Assembly: GCA_021774795.1 (NCBI GenBank)
Contig: JAJFIR010000002.1
Coordinates: 1-64,000, forward strand
From: Emcibacteraceae bacterium
GTDB lineage: Bacteria; Pseudomonadota; Alphaproteobacteria; Sphingomonadales; Emcibacteraceae
Direction of reading: 5' to 3'
DNA: 64,000 bases
The notes below the pieces were generated by a model. It was not told the DNA's origin and searched no databases. It saw nothing but the letters and a program-made list of their open reading frames with translations. Below, one piece after another: positions 45,800-55,109 of this stretch (position 1 is the stretch's first letter; each line of letters opens with the position of its first letter). A program made the position numbers and the translations under genes.

Positions 45800-46327
45800 T
45801 TATTTAGGTAATTTTAAATGGCGGTATTCTGAACCTTTTAAAATGGTCGTGATATCTTTTTCCAAGCTAACCGCCGGTTTTTCGACAATGCGGTTTAGCT
45901 CTTTACCGTCTTTATAAAAAATAAAAGTCGGAGTATTCGTAATTCCCATACCATCAATTTCGCTATTGGGCGCCCGCTTCTTGCGGTCAAGGGCGATCAT
46001 AGTAGTGCTATCCTCGTTAATACCTGCGGCGGATAATATTTTATAAAATCTTGGCACTTCGCGCTTACTATCGTGGCACCACGTACCCATGACTATTTTA
46101 ATTTCAACGCCATTTAACAGTTTATCCAGTTCAGTGATTGCAGCCGCATCAACCTGGTACCCTTGATCACTTTCATTATACCATGCTGCATAGGGTACTT
46201 TTTGCAGATCTGACTTAGAAATTTCCCCAAGCAGCATTTCGTCCTGCTTATCCTGCGCATTGCATGCAACCAGCCCACCACTTGTTATAATAATAAATAA
46301 GGTTATGTATTTGTTTACTATTTTCAT
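45800..46327 (-). CDS. Thioredoxin-fold lipoprotein with CxxS site
   Basis: The signal ends in LVAC with Cys22 as the likely lipidation site. The thioredoxin fold is suggested by VMGTWCHDSKREVPRFYKIL, the cis-proline loop TNTPTFIFYKDGKE and a C-terminal helix. The active site is CHDS (Cys84 to Ser87), so a single cysteine replaces the usual pair; such proteins may resolve mixed disulfides or bind a ligand rather than act as full oxidoreductases. It ends the six-gene operon and overlaps the preceding kinase gene by 4 bases. Confidence 0.8.
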   Translation of the reverse strand: MKIVNKYITLFIIITSGGLVACNAQDKQDEMLLGEISKSDLQKVPYAAWYNESDQGYQVDAAAITELDKLLNGVEIKIVMGTWCHDSKREVPRFYKILSAAGINEDSTTMIALDRKKRAPNSEIDGMGITNTPTFIFYKDGKELNRIVEKPAVSLEKDITTILKGSEYRHLKLPK

Positions 46328-46971
46328 TTGTCGAATTCGTTTTCGTTATCAATAATATAGTCTGCCAATGTACTTTCCTCACAAACCGCTTTAACATTTA
46401 TCAGATCATTTGCATCAAGCTTTAACTGGATCTGTTTATCACTAAATCCAAAATCACGCCACCGCTTTTCTAAACGTTCGGTGAGAGTTTCTTCGGACAC
46501 TTGAAGCATTATGCTAAAATCAAAATGCTCCTTAAGTTTTGCCCACGGGGGTTCTTTCAACAACAGATAATTACCTTCGATAATTATAATCTTTGCCGCG
46601 CCAGAAATAACGGTCGCAGCACCCCTCGAAATTTCAAGTTTGCGATCAAAAACGGGAATTGCGATCTGCTGTTCTGAATTTAATGTTAGTCGTTTTAATA
46701 TGTGAAACAGACCGTCTACATCAAAAGTATGGGGGGCACCTTTTCGTTCACGCCAACCTTTTTGCTTAAGATATATATTGTCATAATGAAACCCGTCAGC
46801 GGACAAAACGGCACAAATACCTCTCTCTAATTCATTTAACTGGCGGCATATAACATGGGAATAAGTAGTTTTCCCCGAAGCCGGGGGACCAGCGATGGCA
46901 ATGATAATTCTATTGTCACCGGATGCTTCAATCAACTTTGCTATTAACTCATCCGTTGTGATCAAAGACAT
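46324..46971 (-). CDS. P-loop small-molecule kinase, FrcK / uridine-kinase-like
   Basis: The 215-residue protein has Walker A GPPASGKTT near the N-terminus, SADGFHYDN (substrate-binding DGFH of the phosphoribulokinase/uridine kinase superfamily), IIIIEGNYLLL and the lid-like RLEKRWRDFGFS. Related proteins are called nucleoside/nucleotide kinase or fructose-transport-system kinase FrcK in alphaproteobacteria. Its neighbours make a sugar or nucleoside substrate likely, but the sequence does not decide. Confidence 0.82.
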   Translation of the reverse strand: MSLITTDELIAKLIEASGDNRIIIAIAGPPASGKTTYSHVICRQLNELERGICAVLSADGFHYDNIYLKQKGWRERKGAPHTFDVDGLFHILKRLTLNSEQQIAIPVFDRKLEISRGAATVISGAAKIIIIEGNYLLLKEPPWAKLKEHFDFSIMLQVSEETLTERLEKRWRDFGFSDKQIQLKLDANDLINVKAVCEESTLADYIIDNENEFDK

Positions 46972-46990
46972 TTCGGCACTCCGCTATGAT

Positions 46991-48454
46991 TTATTTTTCC
47001 AGTCGCTTTAAGCCAAAACCGGTGCGGTCAAAAGTTGCCGCTAACAACAAAGAAAATAGCCCGCCGCAGAAACAGAAAACAGCCCACGGCGCATATTCGA
47101 CAGTTCTAACACCCAACGTCGTTGCCATATACATCGCTGATACTGTCCACGGCATCAGTGGCTCCAAAATAGTTGACGAATCTTCCAGTGATCTTGATAG
47201 ATTTTCAGGTGCAAATCCCTGTTCTTTATATGTATCCTGAAACAAGCCACCAACAATTAAGGCCGTCACACTTCCGTGACTGGTAAGTCCAATGATCGTC
47301 GCACCGGATGCCATAGTGGCGGCGATTAACGTAAATGTGGATTTAACATAATTAAGCATTGTATCCAGAAGCTTTGACAGCGCACCGGAAAGGTCCATCG
47401 CGCCTGCGAGTAAAAACGCTGAAAACACGATCACAAGTGTACTGGACATCGCAAATACACCGCCGCGGTTAAGCAGCATTAATAACATGTCGCTATGGCG
47501 ACTGACATCGCCCCCTAACATATCGACATTAAATCCGGTTATTGCCGACATCAAAGCGTTGTTGAGGCTAAAGTCTTGAACCATGATGCCTATTATCACC
47601 GCAGTAATCGATGAAATCGCCATGGCGAGAGCTGCCTCAAATCGCTTGAACGTACCGACAATTACAACAAGAGGAGGAACCATTAATATCCAATTGAAAC
47701 TATATATCTTCCCAAGCTCCGCCAGGATAGGGCTGCTGGAAGGATCCGCGAGAGCGGTATCAGTACCAATAATGGCACTTGCAAAGAAATAAACGATGAA
47801 CGCCACCACAAATGAAGGGCCGGCCGTATAAAGCATACTTCTTATGTGATCGTATAAATTTGCGCCCGCGCCCAACGCACATACATTTGTTGAATCTGAT
47901 AGCGGCGATAATTTATCGCCAAAATAAGCCCCGGAAACGATTGCACCCGCGGTTGCAGGAAGCGGCGCGCCGATGGCTGTCGCGACGCCCATAAGTGCGA
48001 CGCCAATCGTACCCGCTGATGCCCAGGACGATCCCGTAAGCGACATACCCCCCGTTACCAGAAATGCGGTAAGGATCATAAATTCGGGATTGATTAGCTG
48101 AATACCGTAATAAACCAGCATCGGTATTGTACCACTAAACATCCATGTCCCTATTAGCATTCCAATGGATAGCAAAATGATAAGGGCCGGCAGAGCACTT
48201 GATATTTTTTTACCTGCTGATTTTTGAATATCAACCCATCCATGGCCATATTTTTTCACATAAAAACTGGCGACGAATGCAGAAAATAGTAAAGCTATAA
48301 TTAGAAATTCAGCACCCACCGGGATAAAAAAGCCGGCTATTATAAAAGAAGAAAACATTGCAATAAGTGGGGTCGATGCTTCTAACAATGTGATGTTTGT
48401 TACCGCCTGACCGTTAGCGTTTCCCGTACTTCCTTCTCCCGAGTTATCTGACAT
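46991..48454 (-). CDS. NhaC-family sodium/proton antiporter
   Basis: The 487-residue membrane protein has the NhaC pattern: IGMLIGTWMFSGTIPMLVYYG, split by its turn, TGSSWASAGTIGVALMG, GAIVSGAYFGDKLSPLSDSTN and a late GLTSHGSVTALIVGG with LEPLMPW. It should exchange sodium and protons across the inner membrane; some relatives swap malate/lactate or amino acids. It stands 18 bases after the PLP enzyme gene in the minus-strand operon. Together with the sodium symporter of the adjacent operon it fits a marine sodium economy. Confidence 0.9.
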   Translation of the reverse strand: MSDNSGEGSTGNANGQAVTNITLLEASTPLIAMFSSFIIAGFFIPVGAEFLIIALLFSAFVASFYVKKYGHGWVDIQKSAGKKISSALPALIILLSIGMLIGTWMFSGTIPMLVYYGIQLINPEFMILTAFLVTGGMSLTGSSWASAGTIGVALMGVATAIGAPLPATAGAIVSGAYFGDKLSPLSDSTNVCALGAGANLYDHIRSMLYTAGPSFVVAFIVYFFASAIIGTDTALADPSSSPILAELGKIYSFNWILMVPPLVVIVGTFKRFEAALAMAISSITAVIIGIMVQDFSLNNALMSAITGFNVDMLGGDVSRHSDMLLMLLNRGGVFAMSSTLVIVFSAFLLAGAMDLSGALSKLLDTMLNYVKSTFTLIAATMASGATIIGLTSHGSVTALIVGGLFQDTYKEQGFAPENLSRSLEDSSTILEPLMPWTVSAMYMATTLGVRTVEYAPWAVFCFCGGLFSLLLAATFDRTGFGLKRLEK

Positions 48455-48472
48455 ATATAGTTCCCTATTTTT

Positions 48473-49645
48473 TTATTTTATTTTCGCTTGTTCCAGTGCC
48501 CCTTCTATATCAGACCACAAATCTTCTTTATCTTCAAGGCCGATGAAAAGCCGCACTAATCTGTCAGATACGTCAAAATCGATTACTGTTGTATATTCCC
48601 CGCCGCGATTGATTGCTGCCATGGCTGGCATAACCAAACTTTCATAACCACCCCAACTAACACCAATTTTAAAAAATTCTAACGCATCACAAAAGGCGGG
48701 GATATTTATGTCATCAACAAGTTCAATACTCATCAAGCTGCCATAGCCTTTCAGGGCCGAATGTTCATTCTTATTAGGAGCAGGATGATGAATTTTTGTT
48801 ACCGATGCATGTTTTTGAAGCTTTTTTATTACGTGCAGAGCATTTTCTTGATGTTGTTTTAATCTGATGGGAAGTGTTCTAAGTCCACGAAGGAGCAATC
48901 CGGCCTCGTGCGGGGAAAGTTTTGCACCCAACAGTGTGCCGGTATTATTTTTAATATCATCCATCAATTTTTTCGGGCCAACTGCAATACCTGCGACGAC
49001 ATCGCTATGTCCGGATATATATTTACCGGCTGAATGAAGAACGATATCAATGCCATGTTCAATTGGGTTTTGAAATATTGGCGACGCCCAGCTATTATCA
49101 ATTAATGTGATCACGCCATATTTTTTTGCAAGTGTCGCGATAGTGCTCAAATTTTGTTCTTCCATCATAAAAGTATTCGGGCTTTCCAGATAAAGCAGCT
49201 TCGCCCCTGGAAGTTTTGCTTCAATGGCTTTTAAATCATCCCCTTCGACGATTTCTGTAGTTACGCCAAATTTCCCACAGTGAGATTTTAACAATCGATA
49301 CGTATCCGGATAAATATGTTTGACGGCCACTACCCTGTCGCCCTGTTCAATCAGCCCTAAGATTGCGTTACTAATTGCACCCATGCCACTTGAATAAGCA
49401 ATAGCAGCTTCACCACCTTCTAAATTCGCTATTTTTTCTTCAAGCAAAGCAACAGTTGGGTTTCCGACCCTTGAATAAATTGCATGATCCGTTTCGCCGC
49501 AATAAGCACTCTCAAGGGCAGCATAATCTTTAAATGAAAATAATGATGTTTGATAAATAGGCGGTGCAACTGCGTCTTTCGAATGTGCTTTATCACTCAG
49601 CAATGCCGTATTTTTTGCTATATTTTTAGTGCTTGGTTTATTCAA
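48473..49645 (-). CDS. PLP enzyme of the cystathionine/methionine gamma-lyase family
   Basis: The 390-residue protein has the Cys/Met-metabolism PLP fold: PPIYQTSLFSF, YSRVGNPT, EGGEAAIAYSSGMGAI, LYLESPNTF, IDNSWASP and the PLP lysine in HSAGKYISGHSDVVAG. The family includes cystathionine gamma-synthase, beta-lyase, methionine gamma-lyase and O-acylhomoserine sulfhydrylases, which cannot be separated by eye. Its place in a sugar-kinase operon is unusual and gives no direct clue to the substrate. Confidence 0.88.
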   Translation of the reverse strand: MNKPSTKNIAKNTALLSDKAHSKDAVAPPIYQTSLFSFKDYAALESAYCGETDHAIYSRVGNPTVALLEEKIANLEGGEAAIAYSSGMGAISNAILGLIEQGDRVVAVKHIYPDTYRLLKSHCGKFGVTTEIVEGDDLKAIEAKLPGAKLLYLESPNTFMMEEQNLSTIATLAKKYGVITLIDNSWASPIFQNPIEHGIDIVLHSAGKYISGHSDVVAGIAVGPKKLMDDIKNNTGTLLGAKLSPHEAGLLLRGLRTLPIRLKQHQENALHVIKKLQKHASVTKIHHPAPNKNEHSALKGYGSLMSIELVDDINIPAFCDALEFFKIGVSWGGYESLVMPAMAAINRGGEYTTVIDFDVSDRLVRLFIGLEDKEDLWSDIEGALEQAKIK

Positions 49646-49668
49646 CTTATTTCCTTTAAATCAACATT

Positions 49669-50844
49669 TTATAGTATTGACAATACTTCATAACATGCCC
49701 CCATGGTATGATAATCCGTTTTTCCTGTTGGGCTTTTTACATCGTTATATCTCTCATTTTCTTGGGTGAGAATACAGTACCAGGCACCATATGTGTGATC
49801 AATCATATGATCCCAAGAATGTTGCCATATTTTGTCATACCACTTCCAATATTTATCATTTCCGGTTTGAATGGCCAGGTGCGCCGCCGCCGCAAAGGAT
49901 TCCGCCTGCACCCAAAAATATTTATCCCCGTCACATACTTCACCGTCCGGATCAAATCCGTAACAAATACCGCCATTATCGTCGTCCCACGCCTTGTCCA
50001 TTGCCGCGTCAAAAAATACGATAGCGCGTACGACCATCCAATCCTCACTTTTAAACCGGTAAAGCGTCATCAATAATTTTGCCCATTCCGTCAAATGACC
50101 CGGCTGGAAACCCCAAGGCCGAAATAAATTCTTAGGATCATCTTTATTATATTCCCAGTCTACCTGCCAGTTCTCGTCATAATGTTCCCAGATTAAACCA
50201 CCACATAAGTCGGCTTGTCGAACACATATATTATGGGCAATGGTCAATGCGCGGTCCATAAATTTTTCATCGCCTGTGGCTTCATATGCTGCAATCAGTG
50301 CTTCGCAGCAGTGCATATTGGCATTTTGCCCTCGGTAAGGGGATATGATTTTCCAGTTGCCACTTGCTTCGTCCGCATAAAGCCCATATTCGTTCGACCA
50401 GAAATGCTCTTCCATCGCGTCGAAAGTTTCGTAGATATATTGCTTGGCCGTTTCGATACCCGCTTTTACAGCACAAGAATAACTGAGCATCACAAAGGCA
50501 AGGCCGTAACAATGATTGTTATCATCAACGATTTGGCCATCCTTAATCACCCAAGCGTAGCCCCCTGTTGCTGCATTTCGATGATGCTCTCTTAAGTATT
50601 TTAAGCCATGTTCAGCCAGATTTTTATATTCAGGATCACTAAAATGATTAGCATATTTGGAATAGGTAAAAACGAACCGAGAACTGCTTACCAGATGGCG
50701 TGTTTCTCTGTCAAAAATACTGCCGTCATCGCGAAACAGTTGGAAAAAACCACCATCCTCATCGACGCAATGAGGATGATAAAATGCCATCGTATCTTTT
50801 ATGTGGTCCGTAAGAAATTCTTTGTCCTTAAACTTTATACTCAT
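49669..50844 (-). CDS. AGE-family sugar isomerase/epimerase, mannose-isomerase-like
   Basis: The 391-residue protein is an alpha/alpha-barrel of the N-acylglucosamine 2-epimerase superfamily. Conserved barrel histidines and arginines appear in RHLVSSSRFVFTY, WEHYDENW, FRPWGFQPGHLTEWAKLL and TDYHTMGACYE. Because the fructokinase-like gene precedes it by 5 bases, conversion of mannose to fructose is the most economical role. Epimerisation of N-acetylglucosamine or cellobiose is less likely, since there is no amino-sugar gene around. Confidence 0.88.
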   Translation of the reverse strand: MSIKFKDKEFLTDHIKDTMAFYHPHCVDEDGGFFQLFRDDGSIFDRETRHLVSSSRFVFTYSKYANHFSDPEYKNLAEHGLKYLREHHRNAATGGYAWVIKDGQIVDDNNHCYGLAFVMLSYSCAVKAGIETAKQYIYETFDAMEEHFWSNEYGLYADEASGNWKIISPYRGQNANMHCCEALIAAYEATGDEKFMDRALTIAHNICVRQADLCGGLIWEHYDENWQVDWEYNKDDPKNLFRPWGFQPGHLTEWAKLLMTLYRFKSEDWMVVRAIVFFDAAMDKAWDDDNGGICYGFDPDGEVCDGDKYFWVQAESFAAAAHLAIQTGNDKYWKWYDKIWQHSWDHMIDHTYGAWYCILTQENERYNDVKSPTGKTDYHTMGACYEVLSIL

Positions 50845-50849
50845 CTATA

Positions 50850-51827
50850 CTATTCCTTAAAAAACTCTAGTATATCTGCAAAATTAGCCAGAGCGGTAAA
50901 CGCTCCCTTGTTTGTGACCGCAAACGCACCGCAAGCACACGCAAACTTTATGCTTTTTGCAAGTACTTCATTATCATTCTCCATCGAATGTAGTTTGTCG
51001 GATGAAATGTCATTTTTTGCCAACGAATATAGAAACCCGCCAACAAAGGCGTCACCTGCGGCAGTGCTATCGACCATATCTGCTTTCGGTGGGATTTGAT
51101 CGGATGTACCACTTTTCATATAATAATGAAGCGGGTTACTGCCGTCTGTTACAATGACGAGCGCACAACCTCTTTTTAGCATTTTACTGATAATCTGGGT
51201 TTCATCGTTTCCGTCAGATAAAAATTCAAGCTCCTCTTTACTTAGCTTGATAAGGTCACAAATGGCCAAACACTGCCATATTCGGTCACTGGCTTCATCG
51301 GTATTAGTCCAAAGGTTCTTTCGCAAATTGACGTCAAAACTTACGATCCACCCTGCCTTCTTTGCCATAAGTAAACCTGCCATCGTGACTTCAAAAATAT
51401 CAACTGTTGTTAACGTGTTGGAACAGCAATGGAAAATCCCATCTCCTTCAAACCAGCTCTGTTTAAAATCGGCTTGAATAAAATTTAAATCCGCAGTGTT
51501 ATCCCGGTAAAACTCAAAACTCCGTTCACCGGTTTCATCTAACGATACGAACGCAAGTGCTGTATTTTCAGTATCTGTAAATGTTACATAATCGGTTTTT
51601 ACACCCATTTCGATCAGTGATTTTTTAAGAAAGCCACCAAACATATCATTTGATATTTTACCTGCAAAATAAGCTTCGCCACCTAACCTTGCGACGGCAG
51701 CCGCGACGTTTGCCGGTGCGCCGCCCGGGAATTTTGTAAAACTTTCCATACCAGGGTCTATTTCACCGCCCAGTTTATTGGACAGCATGTCGACAAGAAT
51801 TTCACCAAAAGAAATTACTTTAAACAT
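50850..51827 (-). CDS. PfkB-family sugar kinase, fructokinase-like
   Basis: The 325-residue kinase has both PfkB signatures: GGAPANVAAAVARLGG near residue 35-50 and DSTAAGDAFVGGFL with the catalytic Asp. FYRDNTADL and FDVNLRKNLW are typical of fructokinases. It would phosphorylate fructose made by the AGE isomerase. It is the first gene of a six-gene operon that runs to 45800 with gaps of 5, 23, 18, 19 and -4 bases. Confidence 0.9.
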   Translation of the reverse strand: MFKVISFGEILVDMLSNKLGGEIDPGMESFTKFPGGAPANVAAAVARLGGEAYFAGKISNDMFGGFLKKSLIEMGVKTDYVTFTDTENTALAFVSLDETGERSFEFYRDNTADLNFIQADFKQSWFEGDGIFHCCSNTLTTVDIFEVTMAGLLMAKKAGWIVSFDVNLRKNLWTNTDEASDRIWQCLAICDLIKLSKEELEFLSDGNDETQIISKMLKRGCALVIVTDGSNPLHYYMKSGTSDQIPPKADMVDSTAAGDAFVGGFLYSLAKNDISSDKLHSMENDNEVLAKSIKFACACGAFAVTNKGAFTALANFADILEFFKE

Positions 51828-51942
51828 TCACTCACTCTCAATTCTAATTTGTCAGGACATTGAACGAAAATATCGATTATTGCAACACAATCTATCAATG
51901 TTATATTGCGTCCTTATCAATTCTTAATGAAGCGGAATTCAA

Positions 51943-53316
51943 ATGCCGGAATTTATCAAAAAACTTATTTCAGACTTTGGGCCAAATACTGTTCAAACAG
52001 GAGAAGTGCTGTCAAACCGTGCCGCCAGCTATTGGGATCCAACACCAATTGCCGCAAAAGCATTGATAAGACCCAAAACAACAGCTGAACTTTCTGAAAT
52101 ACTAAAAAAATGTAATGATGCAGGTCAGATCATTGTTACTCACGGCGGCCTTACGGGATGTGCCAAAGCGGCCGATAGCACACCAAAGCATATTGTAATT
52201 TCCACCGACCGTATGTCAGAAATTGAGGAAATCGATGAAATTGGTGGCACGATTACCATTCAAGCGGGTGCTATTCTGGAAACCGTTCAACAAACTGTTG
52301 CTGAAAACGGGTTTTATTTTCCTCTTGATTTAGGGGCCCGTGGCAGCTGTACCATTGGCGGAAATGCCGCAACAAATGCTGGTGGCATTAACGTCATCCG
52401 ATACGGCATGATGCGCAATCACATATTGGGATTAGAAGCTGTTCTTGCCGACGGAACGATTATTTCATCGATGAATAAAGTTATTAAAAATAATGCCGGT
52501 TATGATTTAAAGCAGCTTTTTATAGGCTCTGAAGGAACGCTTGGTATTATCACACGAGTAATTGTAAAACTGGAAAGTGCCACAAGAAGCTGCCAGACAG
52601 CTCTCGTTGGTTTAAATAATTTTTCTGACGTGACCGCCTTTTTAAATCATATGAAAACTTCGACCGGTAGCCGACTTTCCGCCTATGAAGTTATGTGGGG
52701 AAATTATTATCAAGCTGTAACCGATAAAAATGGACACAAACCGCCTCTGGATAGAAAGTATCCCTATTATGTCATTACCGAATGTACTGGATCGAACGCG
52801 GAATCTGATGAAGACATCTTCCTGAATACCCTTGATGAAGCTTTCAAGAATGAAATAGTTCTGGATGCTGTCATACCAAAATCCGAACAGGAACGTAAAT
52901 CAGTCTGGATCGTTAGAGAAGGGTTTGAGCCTATTTTAGAAAATAATCCAATATTTCTTTATGATGTTAGTCTACCGATTAAACATATGGAATCATACAT
53001 AAACAACGTTCAGCAAGGCATTATGGAAACTTGGCCCGGCGCAGATTGCTATGTCATCGGCCATATAGGGGACGGTAATCTTCATCTTATGGTCTGTCCA
53101 AAGGCAGGTGACGAAAGTTTGCACGGAAAATCGGACGAAATTGTCTACGGTCCATTAAAAGATATCGGCGGTAGCGTTTCCGCAGAACACGGTATTGGAA
53201 ATGAAAAAAAGGCTTGGTTATCCCATTGCCGCTCTCAATCTGAGATATCTTTAATGAAGAGCTTGAAACAAACGTTAGACCCCAACAATATTCTTAACCC
53301 CGGCGTCATTTTTTAG
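51943..53316 (+). CDS. FAD-linked oxidase, GlcD / D-2-hydroxyacid dehydrogenase-like
   Basis: The 457-residue protein has an N-terminal FAD-binding type 4 domain (VTHGGLTGCAKAAD, LDLGARGSCTIGGNAATNAGG, GSEGTLGIITR) and the C-terminal FAD-oxidase domain with metal-binding histidines in GHIGDGNLHL and SAEHGIG. It belongs with D-lactate, glycolate or D-2-hydroxyglutarate dehydrogenases, which pass electrons to quinone or a flavoprotein. No GlcE/GlcF partners are nearby, which favours the single-subunit types. The Lrp regulator downstream may control it. Confidence 0.9.
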   Translation: MPEFIKKLISDFGPNTVQTGEVLSNRAASYWDPTPIAAKALIRPKTTAELSEILKKCNDAGQIIVTHGGLTGCAKAADSTPKHIVISTDRMSEIEEIDEIGGTITIQAGAILETVQQTVAENGFYFPLDLGARGSCTIGGNAATNAGGINVIRYGMMRNHILGLEAVLADGTIISSMNKVIKNNAGYDLKQLFIGSEGTLGIITRVIVKLESATRSCQTALVGLNNFSDVTAFLNHMKTSTGSRLSAYEVMWGNYYQAVTDKNGHKPPLDRKYPYYVITECTGSNAESDEDIFLNTLDEAFKNEIVLDAVIPKSEQERKSVWIVREGFEPILENNPIFLYDVSLPIKHMESYINNVQQGIMETWPGADCYVIGHIGDGNLHLMVCPKAGDESLHGKSDEIVYGPLKDIGGSVSAEHGIGNEKKAWLSHCRSQSEISLMKSLKQTLDPNNILNPGVIF

Positions 53317-53381
53317 TATATAATTGCGTTTTATATTCAAATAAGTAGAATATTATTCTATAATCTCACGGAGAGTGTATT

Positions 53382-53843
53382 ATGGACCAATTTGATAAAA
53401 AGATATTAAAATGCTTGCAAGAAGATGCGAGCATCTCAACATCTGCCTTATCAGAAAAGGTAGGGTTATCAACTACACCCTGCTGGCGGCGGGTGCAAAT
53501 ACTTGAAGATAAGGGCTATATCGAGAAAAGAGTAGCGATCGTAAACAGGAAGAAATTAAATCTTGGCCTAACGGTGATCGTAAATCTCAAAACGCGTCAG
53601 CATTCGCAGGATTGGTTAATCAATTTCAAGAAATCCATTATTCATATACCGGAAGTGATAGAAGTTTTACGCCTCAGTGGAGATACAGATTACTCATTGA
53701 AAATTCTTGTTCCTGACATGGAAGAATATGACAGAGTGTATCAGGAAATCATTTCAAAAATAGACTATTTGTACGATGTTAGTTCAAGTTTCGTTATGGA
53801 AGAAATAAAAAACACAACAATAGTTCCACTAAATTACGTATAG
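53382..53843 (+). CDS. Lrp/AsnC-family transcriptional regulator
   Basis: The 153-residue protein has an N-terminal helix-turn-helix (LKCLQEDASISTSALSEKVG, then STTPCWRRVQILEDKGYIE) and a C-terminal RAM ligand domain (VIEVLRLSGDTDYSLKILV). Members sense amino acids and act locally or globally. The ribosome site ACGGAGAG precedes the ATG. It follows the FAD-linked oxidase by 65 bases on the same strand. Confidence 0.93.
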   Translation: MDQFDKKILKCLQEDASISTSALSEKVGLSTTPCWRRVQILEDKGYIEKRVAIVNRKKLNLGLTVIVNLKTRQHSQDWLINFKKSIIHIPEVIEVLRLSGDTDYSLKILVPDMEEYDRVYQEIISKIDYLYDVSSSFVMEEIKNTTIVPLNYV

Positions 53844-54016
53844 TAAGTTCAAAAATACAATTTATTCTTAATTATATACATTATATTCTAATATTAATCT
53901 AATATATAGTAATTTTTTCTAAAACATATTTTAAAAAATAGGATAAAGCAAAAAATATCTAAAAGACATATGTTAGTTTCTGGTTAACAAAATGATTAAT
54001 TTAAGGAAATAATATA

Positions 54017-54265
54017 ATGCGTATTTCATTTACAGAACATCCTGCTTCAGTTGGCGAAACATACTTCGGCCATTTATTTTCCGCCCTTTCTTTTTGCGGA
54101 AAAATGACTGTCGCGCTGGCCGCATGTTTTGTTCATGCTATTTTTCCTTTTCTTTTTGAAAAAACAGGTAGCCAGATGATCACACGTTTGATGGACGATA
54201 TGGTTCACCACCGCGACGCCAGGGAAAATGTAATCAGTGAAGAGGTCGCGCAAAACGCGCTCTAA
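54017..54265 (+). CDS. Small DUF6356-like membrane-associated protein
   Basis: The 82-residue protein begins FTEHPASVGETYFGHLFSAL and continues with a hydrophobic stretch (MTVALAACFVHAIFPFLFEKTG) and a charged C-terminus (MDDMVHHRD). This pattern matches a small conserved alphaproteobacterial family I remember as DUF6356. The AAGGAAATAAT ribosome site supports the start. Its function is not known. The VHAIFPF run could dip into the membrane. Confidence 0.75.
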   Translation: MRISFTEHPASVGETYFGHLFSALSFCGKMTVALAACFVHAIFPFLFEKTGSQMITRLMDDMVHHRDARENVISEEVAQNAL

Positions 54266-54390
54266 AGCTTTCTGTTCATAAAAAGGCAGCCCGTCATACT
54301 TGTTCCAAGTATAAATAATATTGAGACAATCCACAGGCCGTATAAAACGACCATCTCAATAGTTTCTTCCCGAGTAATCGCTGATATCAT
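54262..54390 (-). CDS. Possible 42-residue single-span membrane peptide
   Basis: The frame reads MISAITREETIEMVVLYGLW and then IVSILFILGTSMTGCLF with a basic end MNRKL. It would span the membrane once. It is convergent with, and overlaps by 3 bases, the DUF6356-like gene. No clear ribosome site is seen, so expression is uncertain. Confidence 0.35.
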   Translation of the reverse strand: MISAITREETIEMVVLYGLWIVSILFILGTSMTGCLFMNRKL

Positions 54391-54470
54391 TAATTTAGTC
54401 GATTATTGAAAGTAATTTAAATATATCTAATGTACTGTATAAATAGGTGAAAATTACTAACGGCAGGAAA

Positions 54471-55109
54471 ATGAAAAACAGCAATAATATTTTTGAAGTT
54501 GATCACGCTAACGATGACAAAAAACAAGTGTTCATCGATGCAGCGATATGCTCACTTGCCAATCATGGATATAAGGGCACCACTGTTCGTCAAATCGCCA
54601 AATACGCAAAAGTGACACCAGGATTGCTCACCCATTATTATGAAGGCAAAGAAGTCCTTATTGCGGAAAGTTACAAATATCTTGCTAAACAATTTCTTGA
54701 TAATTTTCAAGATAAAATTGATGAACAAGAATCTGATCCTTTAAAAGCACTGCAAATCTTTTTTGAAAATATATTCGAACCAGACAATCTAGGTGCTAAA
54801 TTTCTTCGAGTTTGGTTGGCATTTTGGACGCTTACGCTTACTGAACCGGATCTAAGGGACGCTCATAAAGAAATATATAATCAATATATACTTTCGATAG
54901 AAGCAATGCTCAAGGAGGCTTACAAAATACAAAATATATCGCCTGATATTAAGAACATTAACTCCTTAGCTATAGGAATATATGCGTTATTGGACGGTCT
55001 TTGGTTGGAATGTTGTTTGGATCCTGACGAGTTTGATAAAAAGAAAAATTTGGATATTGTTTACAATTTCGTTGAAAAAACCACTGGTCTAAACATCCGA
55101 TTGACCTAA
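54471..55109 (+). CDS. TetR/AcrR-family repressor, BetI-like
   Basis: The protein (212 residues from the ATG at 54471; a GTG at 54447 would add eight) has a TetR helix-turn-helix: HGYKGTTVRQIAKYAKVTPG, then LLTHYYEGKEVLIAE. The helical ligand domain (FLRVWLAFWTLTLTEPDLR and GIYALLDGLWLECCL) resembles BetI, which controls betaine metabolism. Its 3' end overlaps the convergent oxidoreductase gene by 4 bases. The palindrome at 56727-56744 between the oxidoreductase and the Rieske gene is the obvious candidate target. Confidence 0.9.
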   Translation: MKNSNNIFEVDHANDDKKQVFIDAAICSLANHGYKGTTVRQIAKYAKVTPGLLTHYYEGKEVLIAESYKYLAKQFLDNFQDKIDEQESDPLKALQIFFENIFEPDNLGAKFLRVWLAFWTLTLTEPDLRDAHKEIYNQYILSIEAMLKEAYKIQNISPDIKNINSLAIGIYALLDGLWLECCLDPDEFDKKKNLDIVYNFVEKTTGLNIRLT

